Below, one piece after another: positions 52,323 to 61,177 of a stretch of 64,000 nt of DNA (position 1 is its first letter; each line of letters begins with the position of its first letter). A model generated the notes under the pieces. The model was not told the origin of the DNA, searched no databases, and worked only from the letters and a program-made list of their open reading frames with translations. Position numbers and translations under genes: made by a program. Origin of the DNA: Mucilaginibacter arboris (GTDB taxonomy: Bacteria > Bacteroidota > Bacteroidia > Sphingobacteriales > Sphingobacteriaceae); contig NZ_WPIK01000004.1 in the NCBI RefSeq assembly GCF_009754915.1, forward strand, positions 62,001 through 126,000. The letters run 5' to 3'.

Positions 52323-52775
52323 TCAAACCAACCTTTCGTCCCAAAAGTAATTCTCCGTCCTAACCAAACTAACTTTGCTTTCAAAAACAGGATGTTTAGT
52401 GTTGATCAAATAGTTATATTCCTGAGAAATAATAGCTGAAGGAACTTTTAGAATAAGCGAGCGCTTGCTTTTGTACCAATCACTCCCAATTTGCTGCAAT
52501 TTTGAATAAGCGCTAATGCTCCTCCAAGTTTCAGGCAAATCATTTTGACGAATAGTGGTAATCAAACTTTCTTCATCAGCAATAGAAATAATCAGCATAC
52601 GATAAGCAAAAGCCGGCATAATATTATTTCGATGTACAACCAATTCCAATGTAGAAAGCGAACGGGAACTTCCGGTATAAATAACAAATTGATTAGCTTT
52701 GTTCCATCGGTTTGCTGCTCCCGAAGCGGTTAATTCTTGGGCAAATGCTTCTTTTACAATCCTAAAAACCTCCAT
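52323..52775 (-). CDS. RES-domain toxin (NAD-degrading)
   Basis: A 150-residue RES-family protein. TASGAANRWNKANQFVIYTGSSRSLSTLELVVH carries the conserved Arg, Tyr-x-x and Ser/Glu residues of the family, which acts as an NAD phosphorylase or glycohydrolase toxin. It lies four bases after its Xre/ParS-type antitoxin in the standard order. A one-mismatch R14-A copy (52745-52758) lies in its first codons. Confidence 0.9.
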   Translation of the reverse strand: MEVFRIVKEAFAQELTASGAANRWNKANQFVIYTGSSRSLSTLELVVHRNNIMPAFAYRMLIISIADEESLITTIRQNDLPETWRSISAYSKLQQIGSDWYKSKRSLILKVPSAIISQEYNYLINTKHPVFESKVSLVRTENYFWDERLV

Positions 52776-52779
52776 TTAT

Positions 52780-53202
52780 TCAGACATTATCGCCATATTC
52801 CATGCCTGTAAGCTGATCGTCAATAAATTTCATACCACTGTTTGTATGTAAAAAAGTAATCGGTGCTTGTTTATCAAAATAAAAGTTCTCGGTTTCCAGC
52901 CATTTGATAAAACTTTCGGGTTTGCCAAAAACCTCAATTCCATGGCGGATAAGCGACAATGCAACCAAAGCATGTTCCTTAATACTGGCTTTAATCTGGG
53001 CATCGGGCTTTGTATAAGTGCGATAAGTTTTTACGCTGATATCCAGCCAGTCTGCTATTTTTTCATCGGTAAAAGAAGTAATATCTTTTATCGCTTTAAA
53101 ATGCCGGTAATCAGCCTGGTTGTTTCGGATCAGGCCCATTGTAACAGCCGGGTCAATTTTGGATGGGATATAATTTAGCATGGGTTCTTCAAATATTTCC
53201 AT
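52780..53202 (-). CDS. Xre/MbcA/ParS antitoxin partner of RES toxin
   Basis: A 140-residue two-part protein: an N-terminal Xre-like helix-turn-helix (about 25-75, FTDEKIADWLDISVKTYRTYTKPD) and a C-terminal DUF2384/MbcA-like toxin-binding domain (about 85-140, GIEVFGKPESFIKWLETENFYFDKQAPITFLHTNSGMKFIDDQL). It represses its own operon and neutralises RES. A TTG at 53208 could extend it by two residues. A one-mismatch R14-A word lies at 53068-53081. Confidence 0.88.
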   Translation of the reverse strand: MEIFEEPMLNYIPSKIDPAVTMGLIRNNQADYRHFKAIKDITSFTDEKIADWLDISVKTYRTYTKPDAQIKASIKEHALVALSLIRHGIEVFGKPESFIKWLETENFYFDKQAPITFLHTNSGMKFIDDQLTGMEYGDNV

Positions 53203-53268
53203 CTCCAAATTTAGTAATTTTCCCTTTTTAAAAAAGTAATATTTCCTATTTTATTTCTAAAATTCTGA

Positions 53269-53282
53269 ATACTTCTTTTACC
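53269..53282 (+). repeat. R14-A copy between the antitoxin and M3 peptidase genes
   Basis: Exact ATACTTCTTTTACC followed by GCCTATAATTTT, in the 135-base divergent gap. Confidence 0.8.
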
Positions 53283-53310
53283 GCCTATAATTTTGGTAAA
53301 TTGTATTTGC

Positions 53311-53318
53311 TAAATTTG
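53311..53318 (+). promoter_or_regulatory. TAnnTTTG -7 box before the M3 peptidase gene
   Basis: TAAATTTG, 19 bases before the ATG at 53338; predicted leader about 13 bases. Confidence 0.45.
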
Positions 53319-53337
53319 CGCGTTAATCCTATCTAAA

Positions 53338-55038
53338 ATGATCCTCAAAAAAGAGAAAAAATATATCCCTCAAAACCTCGAAATTAAGTGGGAAAACTTA
53401 GAGCCGATGTTTACCGAATTAGAAAATCGTCAAATTAATTCCGTTACTAATTTAGAACAATGGCTGCGCGACCGAAGCGAACTGGAAGCTGCTTTGGAAG
53501 AAGATTTCGCCTGGCGCTACATCCGCATGACCTGCGATACAACAAATGAAGAACTGCTGCAAAGCTTCCAATATTTTGCTACTGAAATTGAACCTAAAAT
53601 TGCTCCGTTAAACAATGAATTGAATAAAAAACTGATAGACAATCCGTTTAAAGATCAGTTGAATGAAGAGAAATACTTCATTCTGATACGTGGAATCAAG
53701 AAATCTTTAGAGTTGTTCCGCGAAGACAATATTCCGCTGCAAACAGAATTGCAGGTAGAAGCACAAAAATATCAGTCTATAACCGGCGCCATGTCGGTTT
53801 TTATTGATGACAAAGAATATACCTTAGAACAAGCTGCGGTATTTTTAAAAGGCATCGACCGCGAAAAACGCCAGCAGGTTTGGGAAAAAATTACCTTCCG
53901 CCGTTTGCAGGACAAAGATCAGTTGGATACTCTTTTTAACCACCTAAAAACAGTACGCCATCAGGTTGCCTTAAATGCCGGTTTTGAAAACTTTCGCGAT
54001 TATATGTTCCAGGCTTTAGGCCGTTTCGATTACACGCCGCACGATTGCTATAAATTCCATGAAGCGATCGAAACCGAAATTGTTCCGATTTTAAAAGAAC
54101 AAGCCGAAAAACGCAAAGCAGCTTTAGGTTTGGAAACCTTGAAACCTTGGGATACCGAAGTAGATATTTCAGGAAAACCTGCTTTAAAACCTTTTCAAAG
54201 CGGAGAAGAATTGATTGGAAAATCGATCAGATGTTTTAATAATATCAATCCGGATTTAGGCGAAAAACTAAATACAATGCGCGAATACGGGCTTTTTGAT
54301 GTAGAAAGCCGAAAAGGCAAAGCGCCGGGCGGTTATAATTATCCGCTGGCAGAAACCGGTGCCCCTTTTATCTTCATGAATTCGGCCGGAACTTTTCGCG
54401 ATTTAACTACGATGGTTCATGAAGGCGGACACGCAATTCATACTTTTTTAACGGCTGGCTTGGAGCTGAATGATTTTAAACATTGTCCGAGCGAAGTTGC
54501 AGAATTAGCTTCCATGTCGATGGAATTGATTTCTATGGATAACTGGAATGTTTATTTTGATAACGAAGAAGATTTAAAACGTGCCAAACGCGATCAGTTG
54601 GTTGATGTTTTGAAAACACTTCCCTGGGTTGCCGTGGTTGATCAGTTTCAGCATTGGATTTATACCAATCCGGATCATACAACTGAAGAAAGAACCGAAG
54701 CCTGGATGCAAATTTTTGAACGTTTTGGTGCCAGCTTTGTAGATTGGAGCGACCATCGCGAAGCCGAACAAAACTTGTGGCAAAAACAGTTGCACATTTT
54801 TGAAGTTCCGTTTTATTATATCGAATACGGAATGGCGCAACTTGGTGCAATTGCGGTTTGGAAAAACTACAAGGAAAATCCGGAAAAAGGCTTGCAGCAA
54901 TACCTGGATGCTTTAAAGCTCGGTTACACCAAAACCATTACCGAAATTTACGAAACTGCCGGTATTAAATTTGATTTTAGTGCAGCATACGTAAAAGAAC
55001 TGGCTGCTTTTGTAAAAGCAGAAATGGAGAAAATTTAA
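53338..55038 (+). CDS. M3 family oligoendopeptidase
   Basis: A 566-residue cytoplasmic zinc metallopeptidase of the PepF/M3 family. The zinc motif HEGGH is at residues 361-365 (MVHEGGHAIHTF) with the downstream Glu in the SMSMELISMDNW helix. It degrades medium-length peptides. Length is normal for the family. Followed by a strong R14-B hairpin at 55054-55101. Confidence 0.93.
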   Translation: MILKKEKKYIPQNLEIKWENLEPMFTELENRQINSVTNLEQWLRDRSELEAALEEDFAWRYIRMTCDTTNEELLQSFQYFATEIEPKIAPLNNELNKKLIDNPFKDQLNEEKYFILIRGIKKSLELFREDNIPLQTELQVEAQKYQSITGAMSVFIDDKEYTLEQAAVFLKGIDREKRQQVWEKITFRRLQDKDQLDTLFNHLKTVRHQVALNAGFENFRDYMFQALGRFDYTPHDCYKFHEAIETEIVPILKEQAEKRKAALGLETLKPWDTEVDISGKPALKPFQSGEELIGKSIRCFNNINPDLGEKLNTMREYGLFDVESRKGKAPGGYNYPLAETGAPFIFMNSAGTFRDLTTMVHEGGHAIHTFLTAGLELNDFKHCPSEVAELASMSMELISMDNWNVYFDNEEDLKRAKRDQLVDVLKTLPWVAVVDQFQHWIYTNPDHTTEERTEAWMQIFERFGASFVDWSDHREAEQNLWQKQLHIFEVPFYYIEYGMAQLGAIAVWKNYKENPEKGLQQYLDALKLGYTKTITEIYETAGIKFDFSAAYVKELAAFVKAEMEKI

Positions 55039-55053
55039 TTTACCTATTTTTAC

Positions 55054-55101
55054 CCGGTAAAAACAGTATGTTGTACTTTACGTTCATACTGTTTTTACCG
55101 G
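55054..55101. repeat. Inverted pair of R14-B copies forming a 17-bp hairpin
   Basis: CCGGTAAAAACAGTATG at 55054-55070 pairs perfectly with CATACTGTTTTTACCGG at 55085-55101, loop 14 bases. Here the words point outward (the TTTTTACC ends are outermost), the reverse of the A pairs. The following GATATTTTTAT gives a U-rich tail on plus-strand transcripts, so it can terminate the M3 peptidase message 16 bases after its stop. Confidence 0.85.
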
Positions 55102-55156
55102 ATATTTTTATTTGTGAGGGCAAAGAGCAACAGCCGTACGCATTTTTAAAACGACT

Positions 55157-56350
55157 ATGACTACTTACACTGCGCTCATTATACTTAGCGGACTGGTTAT
55201 TTTTTCTTACCTGTTCGATCTTATTGCTAAAAGGACCCGCGTTCCGGCAGTTTTGCTGCTGCTTGCTTTGGGCATTGGCCTGCACTTCCTGGTTACCTAT
55301 ATCGGTTTTAAAACATTTAATTTTTTAACCATTTTACCGGCATTAGGTACCATTGGTTTAATTCTGATTGTTTTAGAAGGCGCACTGGAACTTAAATACG
55401 ACAAAGAAAAAAACGGGTTGATCCTTCGTTCTTTTTTTTCCGCATTAACCATTTTAGTAAGTACAAGTATCGTTTTAGCGCTTATTTTGCAACATCTTTC
55501 GGGCAATACTTTCTCGGCCTGTTTTTTAAATGCCATTCCTTTCAGTATTGTCAGTTCGGCAATTGCCATTCCGTCTTCCAAAGCGATGGAAGACCACAAA
55601 AAAGAATACATTGTTTACGAAGCTTCTTTTTCTGATATTCTGGGCATTGTGCTGTTTAATTTTATGCTGAACAATCCCAGTGTTAAAGCAGGTTCTTTCG
55701 TTAATCTTGGGATCGAAACTTTTTCCATACTTCTTTTATCGGTAGTTTCCTGTTTATTTATGCTGTATCTGCTGAGCCGTTTACAGCATCATGTTAAGTT
55801 TTTCCTGATAATTTCTATCCTGATATTAGTTTATGCTTTTGGGGAGCAATTTCATTTATCGGCATTAATCCTGGTGCTGGCTTTTGGCTTGTTTCTAAAC
55901 AATGCCAACCGGATTAAACTAAAATGGTTCAGAAAATACTTTTTATATCCAAAACTTTCGCGCGATTTACGCCAGCTTTTCCAGTTATCCGCAGAAAGTG
56001 CTTTTATTATCCGTACTTTTTTCTTCGTGATATTTGGTTTCACTATGAATTTACAGGAACTGATAAACCTGGAAGTGCTGGAATATGGGGTTGTAATTTT
56101 GGTTGCGATTTACCTGATCCGTTTTATCAGCCTAAAATATATAGGCAAAACAGAACTGCTGCCCGAAATATTTATTTCGCCCCGGGGTTTAATTACTATT
56201 TTATTATACTACAATTTGCCGGATAATTTGAAGCTAAAAGGAATTGAAACAGGATTATTATTTTTAATTATCCTGGGGACCAGCATTATTATGAGCTTAG
56301 GTTTATTACTTTCGGGAAAAAAAGAAGCACCAGAACCTATATTTGACTAA
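55157..56350 (+). CDS. Cation:proton antiporter (CPA family)
   Basis: A 397-residue inner-membrane protein with about twelve hydrophobic helices in the Na+/H+ exchanger (CPA1/CPA2) pattern: FDLIAKRTRVPAVLLLLALGIGLH near the start and EGALELKYDKEKNG after helix 3 match. It ends in a short polar tail without the TrkA-N/C domains some relatives have. Ion specificity unknown. An exact R14-A word (55727-55740) is read in frame as ILLLS. Lies close to potassium (KUP) transport genes. Confidence 0.85.
   Translation: MTTYTALIILSGLVIFSYLFDLIAKRTRVPAVLLLLALGIGLHFLVTYIGFKTFNFLTILPALGTIGLILIVLEGALELKYDKEKNGLILRSFFSALTILVSTSIVLALILQHLSGNTFSACFLNAIPFSIVSSAIAIPSSKAMEDHKKEYIVYEASFSDILGIVLFNFMLNNPSVKAGSFVNLGIETFSILLLSVVSCLFMLYLLSRLQHHVKFFLIISILILVYAFGEQFHLSALILVLAFGLFLNNANRIKLKWFRKYFLYPKLSRDLRQLFQLSAESAFIIRTFFFVIFGFTMNLQELINLEVLEYGVVILVAIYLIRFISLKYIGKTELLPEIFISPRGLITILLYYNLPDNLKLKGIETGLLFLIILGTSIIMSLGLLLSGKKEAPEPIFD
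55727..55740 (+). repeat. R14-A copy inside the antiporter gene
   Basis: Exact ATACTTCTTTTATC, in frame on the gene's own strand as Ile-Leu-Leu-Leu-Ser of a membrane helix; here the downstream A/T tract is weak (GGTAGTTTCC). Confidence 0.6.
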
Positions 56351-56391
56351 TTACCCTTACAAATACTTCATCAAATTTTAATCCGCCTCAA

Positions 56392-56598
56392 ATGTCAGCC
56401 TCAAAACCAGTTCAAAATCAAAACGGAGAAATTATTTTTACCGGAACAGATACAGCTGTATCTATCTTATTTAACTACTTAAAAGCAGGCAAAAGTACCG
56501 AAGCTTTTTTGGAAGAGTATCCGCAGATTAACTTAGAACAAGTGCTGGATGTACTTGAACTGGCAGAAGATCAGCTTACAACAACTCTTTCCAACTGA
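56392..56598 (+). CDS. DUF433 domain protein
   Basis: A 68-residue helix-rich protein resembling DUF433 (VapB45-type antitoxin HTH). The usual G-T-R-V-P motif is degenerate (FTGTDTAVS), while NYLKAGKSTEAFLEEYPQINLEQVLDVLELA fits the family. The usual PIN-like (DUF5615) toxin is not adjacent, so it may be an orphan or have another role. Lies 41 bases downstream of the antiporter. Confidence 0.7.
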   Translation: MSASKPVQNQNGEIIFTGTDTAVSILFNYLKAGKSTEAFLEEYPQINLEQVLDVLELAEDQLTTTLSN

Positions 56599-56613
56599 GT
56601 TACTTCGGCAAAT

Positions 56614-57279
56614 TTATTTTTTCTTTCTGCTGAAAATACCGCTGTTCCAGTTTTCTGTTTGCAAAAACGGTTGCTGATCGATCCACATCAGCCAAAAAGC
56701 AGTTACCAAAATACCCAAAGCGGAACCGGCTGTTACATCAACCAAAAAATGTTCGCTTAAATACATGCGCGAATACGCTACCAGAACAGCCAGTAGCAGC
56801 ATTAACGGCCCCCACCATTTCTTTTTAGCAACATAAGTTAACACAAGGGCGGCCGTAAAAGCAGAAACCGAATGGCCTGATGGAAAGCTGTTGGTATCTA
56901 ACATAACTACTCCTTTTACCATATAAATTCCGCTTAGTTTTTTTGCAAAGAACAAATGTGGCCTCGGGGCCTGTACCAAATGTTTAATGGTTTGAGAAAT
57001 GATAAACGTAAGTAAGTAACTGGAAGCCAGTAAAAACCCTTTTCTGTAATTGATAAGAATTACAATACCAGAAATAATTATACAACCTGCACTTGCGCCC
57101 AACTGGGTAACACGGGTAAAAAAAACATCGGTAAAAACAGTATGGATACGGTTAACAGCAAAATACAACTCTTCTTTTGTAAAAAAGAACATTAGTAAAA
57201 TACATAAAGCCAGTAAAATCAAATATGGGTATAGTAATGAACTGGTTTTGTTTAAAAAATGCTGCAATTTAACTTTCAT
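56614..57279 (-). CDS. PAP2 family phosphatase
   Basis: A 221-residue inner-membrane phosphatase with about six helices. Family motifs: KHLVQAPRPHLF (about 95), SFPSGHSVSAF (about 132) and SRMYLSEHFLVDV (about 170), which together hold the catalytic His and Asp. It could act on undecaprenyl pyrophosphate or phosphatidate. It is convergent with DUF433 and divergent from the permease. An exact R14-B word lies at 57130-57143. Confidence 0.92.
   Translation of the reverse strand: MKVKLQHFLNKTSSLLYPYLILLALCILLMFFFTKEELYFAVNRIHTVFTDVFFTRVTQLGASAGCIIISGIVILINYRKGFLLASSYLLTFIISQTIKHLVQAPRPHLFFAKKLSGIYMVKGVVMLDTNSFPSGHSVSAFTAALVLTYVAKKKWWGPLMLLLAVLVAYSRMYLSEHFLVDVTAGSALGILVTAFWLMWIDQQPFLQTENWNSGIFSRKKK
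57130..57143 (-). repeat. R14-B copy inside the PAP2 gene
   Basis: Exact GGTAAAAACAGTAT (ATACTGTTTTTACC on the minus strand, which is the coding strand), followed by GATGTTTTTTTT. Confidence 0.6.
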
Positions 57280-57324
57280 TCGTACAAATTAATGCGTTCT
57301 CGTTAATAGTATGGTTATTTTTGA

Positions 57325-57332
57325 TAAGTTTG
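57325..57332 (+). promoter_or_regulatory. TAnnTTTG -7 box before the amino-acid permease
   Basis: TAAGTTTG, 29 bases before the ATG at 57362; predicted leader about 24 bases. Confidence 0.45.
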
Positions 57333-57361
57333 ATTAAACTGCCAACACAATAATACAGTAA

Positions 57362-59062
57362 ATGAACAAAAGTATATTCCGAAAAAAATCTGTTTCTAAA
57401 TTATTGGAAGACCTTGCCTCCGGCGACAGCGAACATCAGCAAGGCGGCAAATTGAATAAAGTCCTTCGCACAAAAGATTTAACCTTTATGGGCATTGCAG
57501 CCGTTATTGGCGCGGGTATTTTTTCTACCATCGGCGTAGCATCTTATAACGGTGGCCCGGGTGTAACCATACTTTTTGTAATTACTGCCATTACCTGCGG
57601 TTTCTCTGCCTTGTGTTATGCTGAATTTGCTTCGCGGATACCGGTTTCGGGCAGCGCTTACACGTATGCTTATGCTTCTTTTGGCGAACTGATTGCCTGG
57701 ATCATCGGTTGGGATTTATTGATGGAATATGCCATTGGGAACATTGCCGTTGCCATTTCCTGGAGTAAATATTTTACTAATTTGATGGAAGGCTTCCATA
57801 TTCATATTCCGGGGTTTTTAACGATGGATTATCTTTCTGCTTACCGCGGTTCCGAAGCTTTGCAAAAACTTAAAACCGGAAGTGCTGCAATAGACCAAAA
57901 CACAAAACTGGCAGCAGCGGCATGGACAAGCGCACCGCAAATAGGAAGTTTAAAACTTATTGCAGATGTGCCTGCCTTACTGATTGTTTTTATTATTACC
58001 TGGCTGGTTTATGTCGGTATCAAAGAAACCAAGAAAGCAACCAATGCCATGGTGATGCTTAAAATTGCGGTCGTCCTGGGCGTAATTGTCCTCGGCTTTT
58101 TTTATGTAACGCCAGCTAACTGGCACCCGTTTTTACCAAACGGATTTGCCGGCGTAATGAAAGGTGTTTCGGGTGTATTTTTTGCTTATATTGGTTTTGA
58201 TGCCATTTCTACTACTGCGGAAGAATGCGAAAACCCGCAACGCGATCTGCCCCGCGGTATGATTTATTCGCTCATTATCTGTACTGTTTTATATATCCTG
58301 ATTGCGCTGGTTTTAACCGGAATGGTAAATTATAAAGAATTACAGGTAGAAGATCCGCTGGCATTTGTTTTTGCACGCATCGGTTTAAAAAACATCAGTT
58401 ATGTAATTTCCATCAGTGCGGTTATTGCAACTGCAAGCGTTTTGCTGATTTTCCAGATGGGCCAGCCACGCATTTGGATGAGTATGAGCCGCGATGGTTT
58501 GCTGCCAAAAGCTTTTTCGCGCATCCACCCAAAATATCAAACGCCTTCTTTTGCAACTGTAGTTACCGGTTTTGTAGTTGCTGTTCCGGCTTTGTTTTTA
58601 AACCTGACGGAAGTAACCGATCTGACCAGCATCGGAACTTTGTTTGCTTTTGTACTGGTTTGCGGCGGTGTTTTACTGTTGCCAAAAGATGAGGAAATAC
58701 CGGAAGCAGGAAGCCATAAAAAATTTAAAATCCCTTACGTCAACTCTAAATTTATTGTACCTGTTTTATTTTTGATCGGCCTGGTTGTTTTCTGGAAGCC
58801 TTTTATTGCATTATTTCACTATACAGGAGATCAGGATAAATTGCCGTACTTTCTGTTTATTGGGCTTTCTGCCATCATAACGGTTTTGGCTTTCATCAAA
58901 AATTTATCACTTATTCCCGTTTTAGGTTTAGTAAGCTGCTTTTATTTAATGACTGAATTGGGTTATACCAACTGGCTCCGTTTTTTAATCTGGCTGGTTA
59001 TTGGCCTGGTTATTTATTTTACTTACAGCTATCGGCATAGTAAATTAAATGCAGCCAGTTAA
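57362..59062 (+). CDS. APC family amino-acid permease (cationic amino-acid transporter-like)
   Basis: A 566-residue inner-membrane permease with twelve to fourteen helices. MGIAAVIGAGIFSTIGVAS (helix 1 with the G-A-G-I-F motif) and the GFDAISTTAEECENPQRDLPRGM loop are characteristic of the CAT subgroup of APC transporters. It probably takes up an amino acid with protons. Length is at the long end; the N-terminal 35 residues are soluble. It is terminated by a hairpin of two R14-A copies. Confidence 0.9.
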   Translation: MNKSIFRKKSVSKLLEDLASGDSEHQQGGKLNKVLRTKDLTFMGIAAVIGAGIFSTIGVASYNGGPGVTILFVITAITCGFSALCYAEFASRIPVSGSAYTYAYASFGELIAWIIGWDLLMEYAIGNIAVAISWSKYFTNLMEGFHIHIPGFLTMDYLSAYRGSEALQKLKTGSAAIDQNTKLAAAAWTSAPQIGSLKLIADVPALLIVFIITWLVYVGIKETKKATNAMVMLKIAVVLGVIVLGFFYVTPANWHPFLPNGFAGVMKGVSGVFFAYIGFDAISTTAEECENPQRDLPRGMIYSLIICTVLYILIALVLTGMVNYKELQVEDPLAFVFARIGLKNISYVISISAVIATASVLLIFQMGQPRIWMSMSRDGLLPKAFSRIHPKYQTPSFATVVTGFVVAVPALFLNLTEVTDLTSIGTLFAFVLVCGGVLLLPKDEEIPEAGSHKKFKIPYVNSKFIVPVLFLIGLVVFWKPFIALFHYTGDQDKLPYFLFIGLSAIITVLAFIKNLSLIPVLGLVSCFYLMTELGYTNWLRFLIWLVIGLVIYFTYSYRHSKLNAAS

Positions 59063-59066
59063 GCTG

Positions 59067-59110
59067 ATGCTTCTTTTAGCACACAAATTTTTATGTGCTA
59101 AAAGAAGCAT
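59067..59110. repeat. Inverted pair of R14-A copies forming a 17-bp hairpin
   Basis: ATGCTTCTTTTAGCACA (59067-59083) pairs perfectly with TGTGCTAAAAGAAGCAT (59094-59110), loop ten bases. It lies between the ends of the convergent permease and KUP genes, four bases and six bases from their stops, so it looks like a shared bidirectional terminator built from the repeat. Both copies carry the same single change (AGC for AYC), so the pair has kept complementarity. Confidence 0.85.
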
Positions 59111-59116
59111 TAAATA

Positions 59117-61057
59117 TTAATGGGTACGAATTCTGTTAATGGTTATTGTTTCCGGATCGGCCAATAAAAGCGGAACTTGCTCAACAGTTACAAAGCTTAG
59201 GTCGAGGCCAAAACCACGTTCTTCAGAAAGGCTAAGGTTTTTCAGGATGAAATAATATTCCATTATAAAATGTTCTATAAAAGAAAGATTATGGGACCTG
59301 GACAATACTTTTTCCAAAATAATAAACCTGAAATCGCCCACAATTTTATATTTATTAAGCGAAGTATATTTACTGGTAATATCTACTTCGCCATTTTTAA
59401 CCAAATCTTCCACTACTTTTCTAAACAGTAAATTAATACGCTGCTCTACCCTGAAACCTAATTTAAAATCAATTCTGATTAGTTTATTAGGCACTAAAAA
59501 ATCTACTTTATACTCCCGTATATAAGGTTCGTCCATTACATCAACGTGTACAAGCCAATAAATATCTGCCCGTTTAGGTTGTTTCTGTAAGATGGAATAA
59601 ATGATCTTAGATTCGATCTCCGAAGTAAAATTAGCACTTGTTAAATACACTAATTGCGAAGCAAATTTAGGAACAGACTCATCATCACTCAATTGCTTGA
59701 TAATTTCATAGTAGTCGCTCAGTTCAATAAACTTCACATAACGGTTTCTAATCCTTCGTGCAGTATGCCAGGTCCACATTACCGAGAACAGGAAACAACC
59801 AATCATTACAGCAAACCAGCCTCCATGAACAAACTTGACTAAGTTACTTGCAAAAAAAGCTCCTTCTATCAGCACAAAGACTACTAAAAATAAGTACACT
59901 AAATAATTAGGGTATTTTTTGCGCTTCAGATACACCGATACTAATATAGTAGTCATCAGCATGGCAATGGTAATACTTAAACCATAAGCAGATTCCATTC
60001 TTTCCGATCTTCTGAAAATAGCTACAACAGCCAGACAGCCTGCACACAGCAACCAATTAACACTCGGCACATATAACTGTCCTTTTTGCATGCTCGGATA
60101 ATTAATCCTTACTTTAGGCCACAGGTTTAACCTTACAGCTTCTGATATCAGGGTAAAAGAACCTGATATTAAAGCCTGACTGGCAATAACAGCAGCCATA
60201 GTGGCAATACCGATACCAAAAATAAGGAACCAGGCCGGCATAATTTCATAAAAAGGATTGCGGCCTCCTAACTTCAAGCCCTCATGGTGCAATAACCATA
60301 CAGACTGCCCTAAATAATTAAGGATCAGACAGGTTTTAACATAAACCCAGCTTACACGTATATTTTCCCTGCCACAATGGCCAAGATCAGAATATAAAGC
60401 CTCGGCACCTGTTGTACATAAAAACACCGCTCCCAGAATAAGAAAAGCATTAGGATCATGCGCCAATAGCTGATAAGCATAATAAGGGTTTATTGCTTTA
60501 AAAATACTGGGCATCTGGATGATGTAGGAAAGGCCGAGAACACCCATCATAGTGAACCAAATAAGCATAATAGGGCCAAAAGCTTTACCAACTAAAGATG
60601 TACCATACTTCTGGATTAAAAATAACCCGGCAATAATTGCTACCACGATATATATAGTTGGCAGGCCTTTATAAAGAATATCAAGCCCTTGTATAGCCGA
60701 AGAAATGGTAATTGGTGGTGTAATAATACCATCGGCCAATAAGGCACAGCCTCCTATTACGGCCGGAACGATTAACCATTTAGCCTTTTTACGGACCAAA
60801 GAGAACAAAGAAAAAATGCCCCCTTCCCCTTTATTGTCTGCCTGAAGGGTTATTACCACGTACTTTAAGGTTGTTTGAAGGGTCAGTGTCCAGAAAATAC
60901 AGGACATTCCTCCTAAAATTAATATATTAGAAATAGGCTGATTGCTAACAATGGCTGTAAAAACATACAATGGCGATGTACCAATATCACCATAAATTAT
61001 TCCTAAACTTATTAAAAAACCGGCAGCAGATAATTTGTGTAGATCTTTGTGATTCAC
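59117..61057 (-). CDS. kup: KUP/HAK/KT family potassium uptake protein
   Basis: A 646-residue inner-membrane potassium transporter. About twelve helices with LGIIYGDIGTSPLYV at the start, ADNKGEGGIFSLFSLVR and GGCALLADGIITPPITISSAIQGL; a soluble C-terminal domain of about 200 residues follows. Length is normal. The only start in frame is GTG at 61055-61057. A near-consensus box (TAACTTTA) lies upstream. Confidence 0.95.
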   Translation of the reverse strand: MNHKDLHKLSAAGFLISLGIIYGDIGTSPLYVFTAIVSNQPISNILILGGMSCIFWTLTLQTTLKYVVITLQADNKGEGGIFSLFSLVRKKAKWLIVPAVIGGCALLADGIITPPITISSAIQGLDILYKGLPTIYIVVAIIAGLFLIQKYGTSLVGKAFGPIMLIWFTMMGVLGLSYIIQMPSIFKAINPYYAYQLLAHDPNAFLILGAVFLCTTGAEALYSDLGHCGRENIRVSWVYVKTCLILNYLGQSVWLLHHEGLKLGGRNPFYEIMPAWFLIFGIGIATMAAVIASQALISGSFTLISEAVRLNLWPKVRINYPSMQKGQLYVPSVNWLLCAGCLAVVAIFRRSERMESAYGLSITIAMLMTTILVSVYLKRKKYPNYLVYLFLVVFVLIEGAFFASNLVKFVHGGWFAVMIGCFLFSVMWTWHTARRIRNRYVKFIELSDYYEIIKQLSDDESVPKFASQLVYLTSANFTSEIESKIIYSILQKQPKRADIYWLVHVDVMDEPYIREYKVDFLVPNKLIRIDFKLGFRVEQRINLLFRKVVEDLVKNGEVDITSKYTSLNKYKIVGDFRFIILEKVLSRSHNLSFIEHFIMEYYFILKNLSLSEERGFGLDLSFVTVEQVPLLLADPETITINRIRTH

Positions 61058-61177
61058 GATTTAAATAAAGTTAAACTACTTAAAATAATATTACATTTAT
61101 AACAAATACAAAACATATCTGCCTAAAAATATGGCACGAATTTAGACATTTTACAGATGTTAAATATTGTTAAATAA

